From NCBI GenBank assembly GCA_009911065.1, contig QXWR01000006.1, positions 1-64,000 on the forward strand: a stretch of 64,000 nucleotides of DNA, read 5' to 3'. Below are positions 25,158 through 34,334 of the stretch, piece after piece (position 1 is the stretch's first letter; each line of letters opens with the position of its first letter). A program made the translations under genes and the position numbers. This stretch comes from Clostridiaceae bacterium. Lineage in GTDB: Bacteria > Bacillota > Clostridia > Lachnospirales > Lachnospiraceae. The notes beneath the pieces are model-generated. The model was not told the DNA's origin and ran no database searches. It saw only the letters and a program-made list of their open reading frames with translations.

Positions 25158-26120
25158 ATGGATATGGAAATAAAAAATGCGGTCAGTGCAACAGATCAGG
25201 ATGCCCAATATGATGATAAGGCAAAACGTCTGTTGGGAAATAAGATCATTCTGGCGCATATTTTGGTAAAGACGGTCGATGAGTTCCGGGGAATGAACCC
25301 GAAAGATGTGGTATCCTATATTGAGGGGGAACCTTTCATCAGTGTAGTTCCGGTAGAGCCGGGGTTGACTAATGTTGAAAAAATATCGTCTGGCAACGGT
25401 TTGAAAGACGGACAGCGGATTGTCGGGCTGAATACAGAAAATGCGGAGATTAACGAAGGGCTTATACGCTTTGATATTATTTTTTATGTACGCATGAAAG
25501 ATGGTATTTCACAGGTGATTGTAAATGTGGAAGCGCAGAAAGATGAGCCGACAAGTTATCACATCTTAAACAGGGCAGTTTTTTATGTGAGCCGCCTTGT
25601 TTCCTCACAGAAGAAACGAGATTTTGTGGGGACAAACTATAATGACATCAGGCGTGTATTTTCGATATGGGTATGTATGGGCATGGGCGAAAACAGCATG
25701 GCTTATGTGCATCTTGCGAAAGATGATCTGTTAGGCTCTTATCCGTGGAAAGGCAGGCTTGATCTGTTGAATATTGTCCTGATAGGCATATCAAATGAAC
25801 TTCCGGAGCATGATGAGAAGTATGAGCTGCATCGTCTGCTAAGTACGTTGCTTTCAATGGAGCTGACCGTTGATGAAAAATTAGGGATCATTGAAAAAGA
25901 GTATAGTATTGTGGTAGATAATAGAATAAGAGAGGACGTGAGCGCCATGTGTAACTTGTCACAGGGAATTAGGGAAAAAGGCAGGGCAGAGGGAGAAGAA
26001 AAATTTATCTTGAATATGCACAGGAAAGGCTATACGTTAGAGCAGATAGCGGAATGTGTAGAAAAAACTATTGAGGAAGTAGAGGCTGTCATTAAAAAGC
26101 GGGAGCCTGTGCTGGCATAA
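25158..26120 (+). CDS. PD-(D/E)XK nuclease family protein (Rpn/PF12784 type)
   Basis: A 320-residue protein. The likely nuclease core is RFDIIFYVRMKDG followed by VIVNVEAQKDEP (Asp, then Glu-x-Gln). It is followed by the long helical region and by YELHRLLSTLLSMELTVDEK typical of this transposase-like family. The tail NMHRKGYTLEQIAECVEKT and EVEAVIKKREPVL is the repeated targeting helix of Rpn-type proteins. Its start at 25158 follows AAAGGAGGT. The last 68 residues are repeated as a remnant at 41447. Such genes promote recombination or are selfish passengers; the cellular role is unclear. Confidence 0.82.
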   Translation: MDMEIKNAVSATDQDAQYDDKAKRLLGNKIILAHILVKTVDEFRGMNPKDVVSYIEGEPFISVVPVEPGLTNVEKISSGNGLKDGQRIVGLNTENAEINEGLIRFDIIFYVRMKDGISQVIVNVEAQKDEPTSYHILNRAVFYVSRLVSSQKKRDFVGTNYNDIRRVFSIWVCMGMGENSMAYVHLAKDDLLGSYPWKGRLDLLNIVLIGISNELPEHDEKYELHRLLSTLLSMELTVDEKLGIIEKEYSIVVDNRIREDVSAMCNLSQGIREKGRAEGEEKFILNMHRKGYTLEQIAECVEKTIEEVEAVIKKREPVLA

Positions 26121-26150
26121 TCACAGTAATTAAATAACACATACAGTAAA

Positions 26151-26198
26151 GCAGTGGATTTGTTTTTATTAGAGAAAACAATTCGCTGCTTTTTCTGT
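26151..26198 (+). terminator. Conserved hairpin/terminator between PD-(D/E)XK and ArdC genes
   Basis: AAGCAGTGGATTTGTTTT pairs with AAAACAATTCGCTGCTTTTT. The copy at about 41683 shows G-C to G-U and G-U to A-U changes at paired positions, so the stem is maintained. A second small hairpin with a T-tract (GACA..TGTCTTTTTTT) follows near 26210-26240. Confidence 0.65.
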
Positions 26199-26262
26199 TT
26201 TCGGGAAGAAAGACAGTCATAACAGATTGTCTTTTTTTCATGCAAAGAAAGGAAAATCAAAT

Positions 26263-26700
26263 ATGGCAGATGCAAAAACAGAAAAACAGAAAGTAAAGGA
26301 GATTACTGACAAGTTGGAGGAAGGCTTAAAGGAACTTTTTGAAAGCGAGAAATATAAAAGCTACCTCTCCACCATGTCAAAATTCCATAATTACAGTTTT
26401 AACAACACGTTCCTGATAGCCTTACAACGCCCTGACGCAACCTTAGTGGCAGGCTATCAGGCATGGCAGAAGATTTTTAACCGCCATGTAAACAAGGGGG
26501 AGAGGGGAATCCGTATCCTTGCCCCTGCCCCAATCGGTTTTGAGGATATTCCAGGTGCTTCAAAGGGATATTTCAACATAGAGGAAAACCGGATTGCGGT
26601 GCAGGAGGGCATGAGTGAGAGCCAGACATTAAAGACGATGGTGCATGAAACAGCCCATTCCATGCTGCATAATAAGGGGAAGCGCTTGACGATATTCTGA
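26263..26700 (+). pseudogene. Truncated ArdC-like antirestriction/metallopeptidase protein
   Basis: It starts at ATG 26263 after AAAGG. The N-terminal ArdC single-strand DNA-binding domain is recognisable (KYKSYLSTMSKFHNYSFNNT, AGYQAWQKIFNRHVNKGERG). The start of the zinc peptidase domain is present as TMVHETAHSMLHNK (HExxH-like HETAH). The middle domain linking them has been shortened (APAPIGFEDIP), and the frame ends soon after HETAH at 26700. It is the first part of a long ArdC polyprotein gene now broken into three frames. Confidence 0.75.
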
Positions 26701-26871
26701 CGGATTTAAGAGATAATCCTTTTGACAACAGCACAAGGGGAAATATCCGTGACAATGACGAACTGATACCGATTGATTATGATGGATTGATGGAAAAGGC
26801 AGAAGCCGCTAACCGCAGGTACAGGGGAATATGGTTGAAAATTTTAAGGCAAAGACCGATGATCTGTTCCA
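26679..26871 (+). pseudogene. Second fragment of the ArdC polyprotein gene, shifted frame
   Basis: In a different frame from the ArdC fragment: EALDDILTDLRDNPFDNSTR, then DNDELIPIDYDGLMEKAEAA. It overlaps the end of the ArdC frame and the start of the nucleotidyltransferase frame, and has no start of its own. It looks like surviving coding sequence between two frameshifts. Confidence 0.45.
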
Positions 26872-28354
26872 TGAAATCAGCGAAATGAACCCGGCAGAGA
26901 TTGAGGAAACCGTAAAATGCCATGTACAGGCGCAGTTAGATCAATACGGCATGGATGCGGAGATTGTAGACGTGGCAGTAGTGGGGAGCCGCTGCCGGGG
27001 ATTGGAACGGGAAGGCTCTGATCTTGACGTGGTAGTGGAACTATCCACGAGTGAGCGTGAAGATACCTTGTTTAATACATTCAACAGGGATGCGCTCCAT
27101 ATCGGCGGGGTAAAAGTGGACATTAACCCGATCACTGCACAGAGGACGGGAACGCTTAAAACCTATCTCCCGCAGGTGGAGGATTATCTGGAGGGAGTGC
27201 GCGAAGCAAGGGAGAAAGAGCCAGTAAGTATTTTTAATATCCGCATGAATGACGAGGAACGGTGGTTTAAGAACACCAGCGGGCTTGATGTGAAGGGGCT
27301 TTGTAAAGCCTATGCGTAATGTGACAAGCCATTTGTGGAAATGGGGAAATACGGGGAACGGATAGAAGCGGCAGACCATGCCAGCATTGAGCAGGGGAGC
27401 AGGCTGGACTTCTCCATAGAGTTCAATGAGGAAACAGACCAGCTCACCATATTTGACGGGGAGAACGTTGAACATAAAGGACTGCGGGCGGCTTTATTCC
27501 CGGAACAGGCAGAACCGGAAGTGACGCTGACTGTTGCGGAATGCGGCGAGTTTCATAATTTAGGTGAATTTTATGAGAATATCCCTACCGTGGAGGAAGC
27601 TGTCGCAATCTGGAAACAGATACCGCCGGAGCGCATGAATGGTATCCCGGCAATCGGCATCAATATCCATACACCGGGAACGGAGGCGTTTGAAGATGTG
27701 GGGATTGACATTTTATCGGGGAAACGGTTTGACCTTGCGGTTTTAGAGTATATCCCTGACATCAAAAACAATCCTGGGGCGATGGAAGTTATTGCGGAGC
27801 TTATGGCGAAACTGCCGGAAATAGAGATAGATGGTGACATGAGTAAGGAAATGGAAGTAAAGGTATGGGAGAAACGTATGCCCGATCTGGAACCGGCAAT
27901 GCAGCTTGCCGTGGAACTTGACTGTTTTGCCTATCACTATGATGCCTTTCAGCATGATTCCGGTTTTGACAGTATGGATGACAGCATACCACTCGTTTAT
28001 GATATGCTTAAAGATGGATATACCGAAGATCTGGAAAAATGGTTAAATGAAGTTATTTCTGAAGAAGCCACGCCGGAGGATGAGGAACAGGCAAAAGAGC
28101 TGCTTGCAAAGCTGGCGGAATACAAGCCCCTTGCAAAGACCCCAGAAATGGAAGAACAGAATTACAACATGGTAGATAATGTGCTGAATAACGGAGCCGG
28201 CGAGAAAGCGCAGAGAGAGGAAAACAGAAAAGTACAGGATAAGCCAGCAGCAAAACCGTCTTTAAAAGCCCGCCTTGCAGAGAAAAAGGCGCAGGTGGCA
28301 GGTCAGGGCAGGGAGCAGGAAGAAAACATAAAAAATAAGCAGAGGGAGATGTAA
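26831..28354 (+). pseudogene. Nucleotidyltransferase plus YodL/LPD-type polyvalent protein, interrupted by a TAA
   Basis: Frame 26831-27319 holds a nucleotidyltransferase core, VVGSRCRGLEREGSDLDVVV, with the GS...SDLD metal-binding pattern. A TAA at 27317-27319 stops it (AYA-stop-CDKPFVEMGKYG), and the same frame resumes to 28354. A single C-to-T change in CAA would explain the stop. The second half has the YodL/large-polyvalent-protein region (LTVAECGEFHNLGEFYENIP, GIPAIGINIHTPG, FDLAVLEYIPDI) and an acidic, Lys-rich tail. A new start at 27335 or 27341 could still give a 337-339 residue protein. Such polyproteins accompany conjugative elements as anti-defence cargo. Confidence 0.7.
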
Positions 28355-28358
28355 GGAT

Positions 28359-28565
28359 ATGAATCACAATTTTACCGTGGAAGAAAGCAATTTGATTTGC
28401 ATATTTGCAGATGAAAGCAGAAGCAAGGTCATAGAGGGTATAGAAAGTGCTTTGAAGCATCTTGATGATCAGGATATGGAAGAGTTATGTCATAAGGTGA
28501 TTAAAAAGCTGCGGGAAATGACGGATGAAGAATTTTTAGGATATGTATTTATAATGAAAGAATAA
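28359..28565 (+). CDS. TTRAP-like transposon-transfer assisting protein
   Basis: A 68-residue protein, MNHNFTVEESNLICIFADES, with EELCHKVIKKLREMTDEEFL at the end. This fits PF14203 (TTRAP), small acidic proteins found beside ArdC/YodL genes in conjugative transposons. It starts four bases after the preceding frame and is followed by a terminator, so it closes the operon. Function in transfer is inferred from genomic context of the family only. Confidence 0.75.
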   Translation: MNHNFTVEESNLICIFADESRSKVIEGIESALKHLDDQDMEELCHKVIKKLREMTDEEFLGYVFIMKE

Positions 28566-28572
28566 TCTGGTG

Positions 28573-28616
28573 AAAAGGCAGGACATAGCGATATTGTCTA
28601 TGTTCCTGCCTTTTTT
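28573..28616 (+). terminator. Rho-independent terminator
   Basis: AAAAGGCAGG plus CATAG pair with CTATG plus CCTGCC, followed by six T. The T-tract overlaps the outer edge of the MITE-like element. Confidence 0.85.
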
Positions 28617-28734
28617 GTATCATGGGGCTGTCGCAATAAGGATTGAGTATACAAGATATAGTATTATTTTGGGATTTAATTCCACTAAATCTTGTATATG
28701 TTTTTCTTAGTGCGACAGCCCCATGATACAAAAA
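28612..28734. mobile_element. MITE-like element with 24-bp terminal inverted repeats
   Basis: Arms 28612-28635 and 28711-28734 are perfect inverted repeats containing GGGGCTGTCGCA; the match continues with one mismatch to TAAG. A second perfect inverted repeat lies inside (TATACAAGAT 28648-28657, complement 28689-28698). No coding capacity. The same end (GGGGCTGTCGCACTAAG) occurs alone at 44121. The outermost AT-rich part may be target palindrome (the terminator) rather than element. Confidence 0.75.
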
Positions 28735-28744
28735 TGCTCCGCAA

Positions 28745-28842
28745 AGATGCACACGCAAACGCAGAGGAAATTGTCGCTTGAAAGCGATGCGTTTGCGGCG
28801 CAGAATCCTGCAAAGCAGGATTCTTATTCGTGTGGGATTTTA
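28745..28842 (+). other. Structured noncoding region before the LysR gene
   Basis: CGCAAACGCA pairs with TGCGTTTGCG around GTCGC/GCGA; then GAATCCTGC-AAA-GCAGGATTC with TTATT; CACACG and CGTGTG could close the whole. Possibly an element-borne RNA or bidirectional terminator for the convergent genes. Confidence 0.45.
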
Positions 28843-28857
28843 TATGAGAGAAAAATA

Positions 28858-29748
28858 TCATGGTTCGCTTGTTAATATCTGACTTTTTAATTGTTGGAGG
28901 AAAGCACTGGAGGCTCTCGAAAGAACCTGATATTTTTTCCAAACAATACAAAGTTCTGCTTCTAGTGTAGGGAAAAGTGGTCTGAAACATAGATTGCTAT
29001 CCCCTGTTGTGTTAATCAACCTGTCTAATGCAATTACATATCCAAAACCTTTTCTGACAAATTGGGCAGCGTTATAAATCAAGTCATAGGTTGCCACGAT
29101 GTTGAGCCTGGAAATATCAGCCTTTAACCAGCGGAACATTTCTGTATTGATTGAGGTTTGATGGGATACAATAAGGGGCTTATCCCACAAATCCTCTGCG
29201 CAGATTGTTTCCTTTTCTGCTAAGGGGCTGTCCTTTTGCATCAACACTCCCCATAAATCTTTTTGAGGAAGTTTGAGGTAATCATATTTGCTGATGTCTG
29301 CTTCTCCAACCAGCAATCCGAAGTCGATTAAGCCCTTATCCAGTTTTTCCATAACACGCTCCGCATCACCGCTGTAAATATGGTAATGAATGAGAGGGTG
29401 CTTGATCTGCAAATCCTGTGCTGCCTGTGCCAAAAAGGAAATACTTTCGGTTTCTCCGCAGCCAATATAAATATCACCGCCTATGTTCTCGTTGGAAGAT
29501 GTCAATTCTGCCTTTGTCTTTTCCATTAAATCAACTAACTCCTCCGCACGTTTACGAAGCAGCATTCCGTCCTCTGTCAGTGTAACTTTTTTACTTCCAC
29601 GAATAAGTAGCTGTTTGCCTAATTCTTCTTCTAAATCTTTTAATTGTCTGGAAAGCGGCGGCTGTGTCATGCGCAGGGCTTCCGCTGCCTTTGTTATGCT
29701 TTCTTCCCTTGCAACCGCAAGGAAATACTGTAATACCCGAATGTCCAA
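28858..29748 (-). CDS. LysR-family regulator of the redox cluster
   Basis: A 296-residue regulator. The N-terminal helix-turn-helix (LQYFLAVAREESITKAAEAL, RMTQPPLSRQLKDLEEELGK) is standard, followed by a type 2 periplasmic-binding-like effector domain. I chose the TTG at 29748, preceded by GGGAGG, because residues after it (LDIRVLQYF) match the normal LysR start; the frame is open to 29859 without a ribosome site. It is divergent from the dehydratase-like operon, and a shared 17-bp box occurs at 29829 and 35833. Confidence 0.9.
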   Translation of the reverse strand: MDIRVLQYFLAVAREESITKAAEALRMTQPPLSRQLKDLEEELGKQLLIRGSKKVTLTEDGMLLRKRAEELVDLMEKTKAELTSSNENIGGDIYIGCGETESISFLAQAAQDLQIKHPLIHYHIYSGDAERVMEKLDKGLIDFGLLVGEADISKYDYLKLPQKDLWGVLMQKDSPLAEKETICAEDLWDKPLIVSHQTSINTEMFRWLKADISRLNIVATYDLIYNAAQFVRKGFGYVIALDRLINTTGDSNLCFRPLFPTLEAELCIVWKKYQVLSRASSAFLQQLKSQILTSEP

Positions 29749-29828
29749 GCGTAAAACCTCCCTGATAATATCGTTGTCACAACAATAACAGAAAATCAGA
29801 TACTTTTCAAGTATGGAATACCATTCTA

Positions 29829-29845
29829 TATATGTATTTGATATT
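29829..29845. promoter_or_regulatory. Candidate LysR box, copy 1
   Basis: TATATGTATTTGATATT, an imperfect AT-rich dyad (ATAT-N7-ATAT) 43 bases before the first gene of the operon and 81 bases from the LysR start. The identical 17 bases recur at 35833. Confidence 0.6.
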
Positions 29846-29887
29846 AAAGATAAAAACACTTATGATAATAACCGGAGGTGGATTGGA

Positions 29888-31132
29888 ATGTCTGAAAGGA
29901 AAAATAAGGTAAATCTAAGTGCATATAAAAAGGAAATGAAGGACGTATTGGAAAGGCTTGTGAAAACAATGCCTGCATATAAGGAACTGCGGTTTTTTGT
30001 GAAATGCGTTATCAATCACTATCTGACAGATTTTGAAAAAAATAATTCCCATATTGTTGTGATTGGTTCCAATATTCCAGAGGAATTAGTCCTTGTATCG
30101 GGTAAGATGCCCTACTGGATTTTGGGTGGAAGCAGGGTAAGTTCCATGTGGGCGGATGACATTGTGCCGAGGGATACTGATCCGGTCAGCAGGTCAGGGC
30201 TAGGATCGATTGTTTCCGGCTTTGCGGAGAATGCTTTGATTTTGATACCTTTAGTGAATGACAGCACAAGAAAACTGGCTTATATCCTGAAATCAAAGGG
30301 ATTAAAGGTACATACTTTTCATTTTCCGCCAGTGAAAGACGCTCAGACAGTTTTGGAATGGAGGCGGCAATATGAAGCGTGCAGGGAAGCAGTAGCTCTG
30401 CATCTGAAAAGACCATTGACAAAACGAGCCCTGCAAAAATCGCAGGAACAGATTTCTGCGGCAAAAAAGCAGATTCAGGATTTTATGGAAGTATCAAAGG
30501 ATACACTGAACGGAACAAGCAGAATGTTTATTTTAGGCAGCTATTATTGTGCGGATAATCTTTCGGAATGGAGCTTTCAGTTAGAATGTCTGACGGCAAG
30601 GCTGCGAAAGGAGCATAAATGCCGGAACACGGAAAAGAGTAAAGTCCTGTTGCTTGGCTCTCCAATATATTTTCCTAACTACAAGGTTCCGTTTTTGATT
30701 GAGGAAGTGGGGCTTGAGCTGCTTTTGCAGGCGGATTATACGACGCTTTCCATGCTGGCGGAAAGCATTTTTCAGACACGTTCTGGGCTGGAACGGATGA
30801 AAAAAGAGCATATGGCAGATATTTTTTATCGGAATGATGCTTCTCCAGCTTATGTAAAAAATAGTTCTCTGTATGAGCGCATTGAAAAGCTGCTTACCCA
30901 AAAAGAGATAGACGGCGTTGTTTATCATGTCCTGAAAGGGCAGATCGAGTATGACTTTGAATTAGAGCGTTTTGAGGCACTATTTGAAAAGATGAATATT
31001 CCGGTGTTTCGGTTGGAAACGGATTACAACTATCAGGATATAGAACAGCTTCGTATTCGGTTGGAGGCATTTTCAGAGATTTTGAACCAGCGCAGATACA
31101 GAAGATTTGGAAAGGAAACGGTGGCGGTATGA
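29888..31132 (+). CDS. 2-hydroxyacyl-CoA dehydratase/double-cubane-type subunit lacking cluster cysteines
   Basis: A 414-residue protein homologous along its length to the product of 32962-34236 and to HgdB/BadD/double-cubane cluster proteins: VLLLGSPIYFPNYKVPFLIE, GVVYHVLKGQIEYDFELERF, RLETDYNYQDIEQLRIRLEA. At every position where the paralogue has a presumed cluster cysteine this protein has another residue: RLCSG becomes WILGG, RDACP becomes RDTDP, TCDC becomes NDST, DETCM becomes DYTTL, RGC becomes KGQ. It should not hold the Fe-S cluster and may be a structural or substrate-shaping partner. ATG 29888 follows GGAGG. Note the overlapping ATGA with the next gene. Confidence 0.8.
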   Translation: MSERKNKVNLSAYKKEMKDVLERLVKTMPAYKELRFFVKCVINHYLTDFEKNNSHIVVIGSNIPEELVLVSGKMPYWILGGSRVSSMWADDIVPRDTDPVSRSGLGSIVSGFAENALILIPLVNDSTRKLAYILKSKGLKVHTFHFPPVKDAQTVLEWRRQYEACREAVALHLKRPLTKRALQKSQEQISAAKKQIQDFMEVSKDTLNGTSRMFILGSYYCADNLSEWSFQLECLTARLRKEHKCRNTEKSKVLLLGSPIYFPNYKVPFLIEEVGLELLLQADYTTLSMLAESIFQTRSGLERMKKEHMADIFYRNDASPAYVKNSSLYERIEKLLTQKEIDGVVYHVLKGQIEYDFELERFEALFEKMNIPVFRLETDYNYQDIEQLRIRLEAFSEILNQRRYRRFGKETVAV

Positions 31133-32958
31133 AAGGGAGGAAGATAGGAACAGCGATTGTGTGTGCTGTCTGTGTGTTCCTGATTGTGTCGGCTTTTTTT
31201 GCAAAGGATTTTGTCTTGTATGATTATCATATGAATGTTTCGGACTACCATTATGCAAAAACAGAAGAAGAAAAACCATTATCAGCAGACACTTCCGTAT
31301 GGTTTTCCTATGGAGATGCAGGAAAAGCCGTTTATTACGGGGTAAGTGATGAAATACGGGAAGAAAACATGACAGTCTATGCACTGGCGCAGACTGGAGA
31401 AATGTCGGCAACGAATGGAAATGAAAACCCAATCAGGCAGGATTCATTGGGACATTTTATTGCGGCGCTGCCCATGACAGAGGCTGACATCGACGGGGAT
31501 GGGGAGGCAGAGAAAGTCTATGATTATGCACGGGCAGATTTGGGATTGAACGCCTTTAATCCCGCACCGCAGAGATTTCTCGCAGAGGAAATTCCCTTTG
31601 AGCTGGTGTTTGCAGAACGCAAGTATATCATGGTTTATTACGGAAATGAGATTTTGAAGGATGCGGAGATTTTTGTAACCTCTTATAACGGGGAACGAAA
31701 AAAGTACCAGACAGATGAACACGGGTGGATTCAGGGACTTCCAAACAGGGATATACGGGAAGGCTTTACTGCCGTCTATTCTCCTGATGGAGAAGTTGTG
31801 TACCGTATGCACTATGCGCTGGAGGATTATCCGTATTTCTCTGTACATTTTTGGAAAGCGCATTTGCCGTTAGTGGTCATTTTTGCTTTGGCAGGTATTG
31901 GTATTGCAGCCGTTTATCGGATACGGAACCGCATGGAAAAACATAATCCGGCTTACGAGGTTTATTCCAGAGAGCGTGTAGGGATATATCCAGGTACATT
32001 ACATCAGAAAACAACTTCCAAATTTTTATTTATCCGGTGGCTGTGCCTGTTTGCGGGTATGTTTTTGTGGACATATGCCGGAAAGCTGATTCATCAGGGG
32101 CAGACGCTGAATGAGATTTCCATACCTGTATTTAGTTGTCCGTTTAACTTGGATCAGGTGGCGGAAGTACCATGTTATTATTTATCGCATCTTCCGGCGT
32201 TGTTTGGAAGATTTGGCGCAGACTTTCCTGAGCGCAATATAGCCTATGGAGTCTTGTTTATCGTGACAACACTTTTCTGTTTTATTTTTCTTGGGCGTAT
32301 CCTTTGCGGATTCCTCTGTCCGGCTGGTCTTTTGCAGGACTTAATGGATAAACTGCGTCAGGCGCTGCATATCCGTCCGATTGTTGTTACGGATCGGCTC
32401 AACCGCTTTTTACAGCCGATTAAATGGGTGTGGATACTGCTGTTTTTGGGGTTTGCCTTTGCGGGAGGGGATTTTTGTGACATCTGCCCGCTGAAAGGAT
32501 TTACAACCGCACAGGGCGGCTATTGGACAAATTTATATCTTGGCGGATTTTTTGCAGTGGTGATTATGGTAGGCAGCTTTTTCATCAAACGCTTTTGGTG
32601 CATTATTTGTCCGATGGGGTATCTGATGGGGCTGCTTAAAAGATTTAATTTGTTCAAGCTAAAAAAAGACTGCATTTCCTGCACGGAATGCGGAGCCTGC
32701 TATCATGCCTGCCCGATGCGGATTAAAAGCATTTACACGAAAAGGGATAAGGAAACACCCTCCGGGTATCCCTTTATGCACAAAAGAAAGTGCGGGAATA
32801 CGGTAAATGTGCAGACAGTTGACTGTATGATGTGCGGCGAGTGTATCCATAAATGTCCGGAGGACAATGCGTTATCCATGACATTTTGCGGAAAGACAAT
32901 TTACAAATCTTCCCGGAAAACTTTTATGTCAAAATTTTCTGAAAAAAAGGAGGGGTAA
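31129..32958 (+). CDS. NapH-like membrane ferredoxin with extracytoplasmic domain
   Basis: A 609-residue protein. One N-terminal helix is followed by about 210 residues outside the membrane (residues 28-240, including an EF-like DIDGDGEAEKV stretch). A NapH/MauN-like core of about five helices follows, with LCGFLCPAGLLQD and FWCIICPMGYLMG. The end has two ferredoxin motifs, CISCTECGACYHACP and CMMCGECIHKCP. NapH-type proteins pass electrons between the quinone pool and Fe-S or flavin partners. Its place between two dehydratase-like genes suggests it supplies or takes their electrons. The outside domain is unusual; it might bind a substrate or a partner. Confidence 0.85.
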   Translation: MKGRKIGTAIVCAVCVFLIVSAFFAKDFVLYDYHMNVSDYHYAKTEEEKPLSADTSVWFSYGDAGKAVYYGVSDEIREENMTVYALAQTGEMSATNGNENPIRQDSLGHFIAALPMTEADIDGDGEAEKVYDYARADLGLNAFNPAPQRFLAEEIPFELVFAERKYIMVYYGNEILKDAEIFVTSYNGERKKYQTDEHGWIQGLPNRDIREGFTAVYSPDGEVVYRMHYALEDYPYFSVHFWKAHLPLVVIFALAGIGIAAVYRIRNRMEKHNPAYEVYSRERVGIYPGTLHQKTTSKFLFIRWLCLFAGMFLWTYAGKLIHQGQTLNEISIPVFSCPFNLDQVAEVPCYYLSHLPALFGRFGADFPERNIAYGVLFIVTTLFCFIFLGRILCGFLCPAGLLQDLMDKLRQALHIRPIVVTDRLNRFLQPIKWVWILLFLGFAFAGGDFCDICPLKGFTTAQGGYWTNLYLGGFFAVVIMVGSFFIKRFWCIICPMGYLMGLLKRFNLFKLKKDCISCTECGACYHACPMRIKSIYTKRDKETPSGYPFMHKRKCGNTVNVQTVDCMMCGECIHKCPEDNALSMTFCGKTIYKSSRKTFMSKFSEKKEG

Positions 32959-32961
32959 GTT

Positions 32962-34236
32962 ATGGCAGATCAGAATGGGATAAACGAACGGCAGCGGGAA
33001 TTATTTATAAGAAAATCCACAAGGGTAGCGGCATCTTACCTGAAACGTGCGAAGGAACTGTCTGAATTGCCGGATGCCGCAAAGCCTTTCTTTGATGTAT
33101 TGGAAAATACATACGTTAAATTAGCAGACATACAAAAAACGGAAGATAGGAAAAGTATTGGAACTTTATGTGTCATGGTTCCGGCAGAGCTTGTTTATGC
33201 GGCAGGAGCTATGCCTGTACGCCTGTGTTCCGGCAGTTATACGGCGTATTCTATCGGGGATGATTATATTCCCCGTGATGCCTGCCCTTTGGTAAAGGCG
33301 GTTATGGGATTCGGTAAGATAAAAGCGCTGCCTGCATTTGATAACTGTTCCCTGCTGGTTGCGCCTGTGACCTGTGACTGTAAAAAGAAACTTGCCGGTA
33401 CGATTGACTCCGTGAAAGATACCATACCGCTTCATATTCCACCGCTGAAAAAGGACGATGCCGACACAGAGATTTTTCTGAAAGAGTTGTACCGCCTGAT
33501 ACCGCTGCTGGAAAATGTAACGGGAAAACAGGTCACGGCAAAGTCTTTGGCAGAAGGGATTAACATGGTTGGAAACGCACAGTATGAGATGTCGGAGTTT
33601 CTGAAATACCGCAGACATGACCTGTCGCTGATGAGTGGAACACAGGTAATGGCAGTGATGAATGCCTATTCTTATATGCCAGTCAATCTATGGGCAGAGC
33701 AGATGCACAGGCTGAATGAAGAATTGAAGCTACGGCTTTCGCAGGGGCGTTTTGTAAGCAGGAAAAACCAGCCCCGTATTCTCGTGACAGGTTCGCCTAT
33801 TGCTTTTCCAAACATTAAGGTTCCGCTTCTGATTGAGGAAATGGGAGGGGTTCTTGCGGCAGATGAAACCTGCATGGGGGAGCGTGGATTGTATGATCCG
33901 GTATCGGTCATTGATGCCAGTTTTGACGGGATGATGCGTTCTCTTGCCTCAAGATATACAAAGCCCTGTACCTGTCCGGTGTTTGTGGATAACAGCCAGC
34001 GTATTTACCGGATTAAGCAGATGATAAAAGAACATAAAATTCAGGGAGTCATTTACCATGTGCTGCGTGGCTGCCTGGTGTATGACTATGAATATCAGCT
34101 TATGGAGGAGGCAATGGGGAAGATGGATATTCCCATTATCCGTGTGGAGAGTGATTACAATGAGGAAGATGTGGAGCAGCTCCGTATCCGCATCGAGGCA
34201 TTTATTGAACTGATTAAGATGCACACGTCCGCATAA
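32962..34236 (+). CDS. 2-hydroxyacyl-CoA dehydratase/double-cubane-type Fe-S subunit
   Basis: A 424-residue protein with the fold and conserved regions of HgdB/BadD/FldC and double-cubane cluster proteins. Candidate ligands are VRLCSGSY, RDACPLVKA, FDNCSLLVAPVTCDCKKKL, ADETCMGE, KPCTCPVF and HVLRGCLVYDYE. It starts after GGAGG, three bases past the ferredoxin stop. With the ATPase encoded next it should form an ATP-driven low-potential reductase or dehydratase. No CoA-transferase or acyl-CoA gene is nearby, so a classical 2-hydroxyacyl-CoA substrate is doubtful and a double-cubane-type small-molecule reductase is an equal possibility. Confidence 0.85.
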   Translation: MADQNGINERQRELFIRKSTRVAASYLKRAKELSELPDAAKPFFDVLENTYVKLADIQKTEDRKSIGTLCVMVPAELVYAAGAMPVRLCSGSYTAYSIGDDYIPRDACPLVKAVMGFGKIKALPAFDNCSLLVAPVTCDCKKKLAGTIDSVKDTIPLHIPPLKKDDADTEIFLKELYRLIPLLENVTGKQVTAKSLAEGINMVGNAQYEMSEFLKYRRHDLSLMSGTQVMAVMNAYSYMPVNLWAEQMHRLNEELKLRLSQGRFVSRKNQPRILVTGSPIAFPNIKVPLLIEEMGGVLAADETCMGERGLYDPVSVIDASFDGMMRSLASRYTKPCTCPVFVDNSQRIYRIKQMIKEHKIQGVIYHVLRGCLVYDYEYQLMEEAMGKMDIPIIRVESDYNEEDVEQLRIRIEAFIELIKMHTSA

Positions 34237-34334
34237 GGAAAATAGCTGCATTTGCAGCTTGCGGACGGCACAGGCAGAAACGATAAATCGTTTCTGATCG
34301 ATAGAAAAAAACTGCAAAAGGAGGCGTGACGGCT

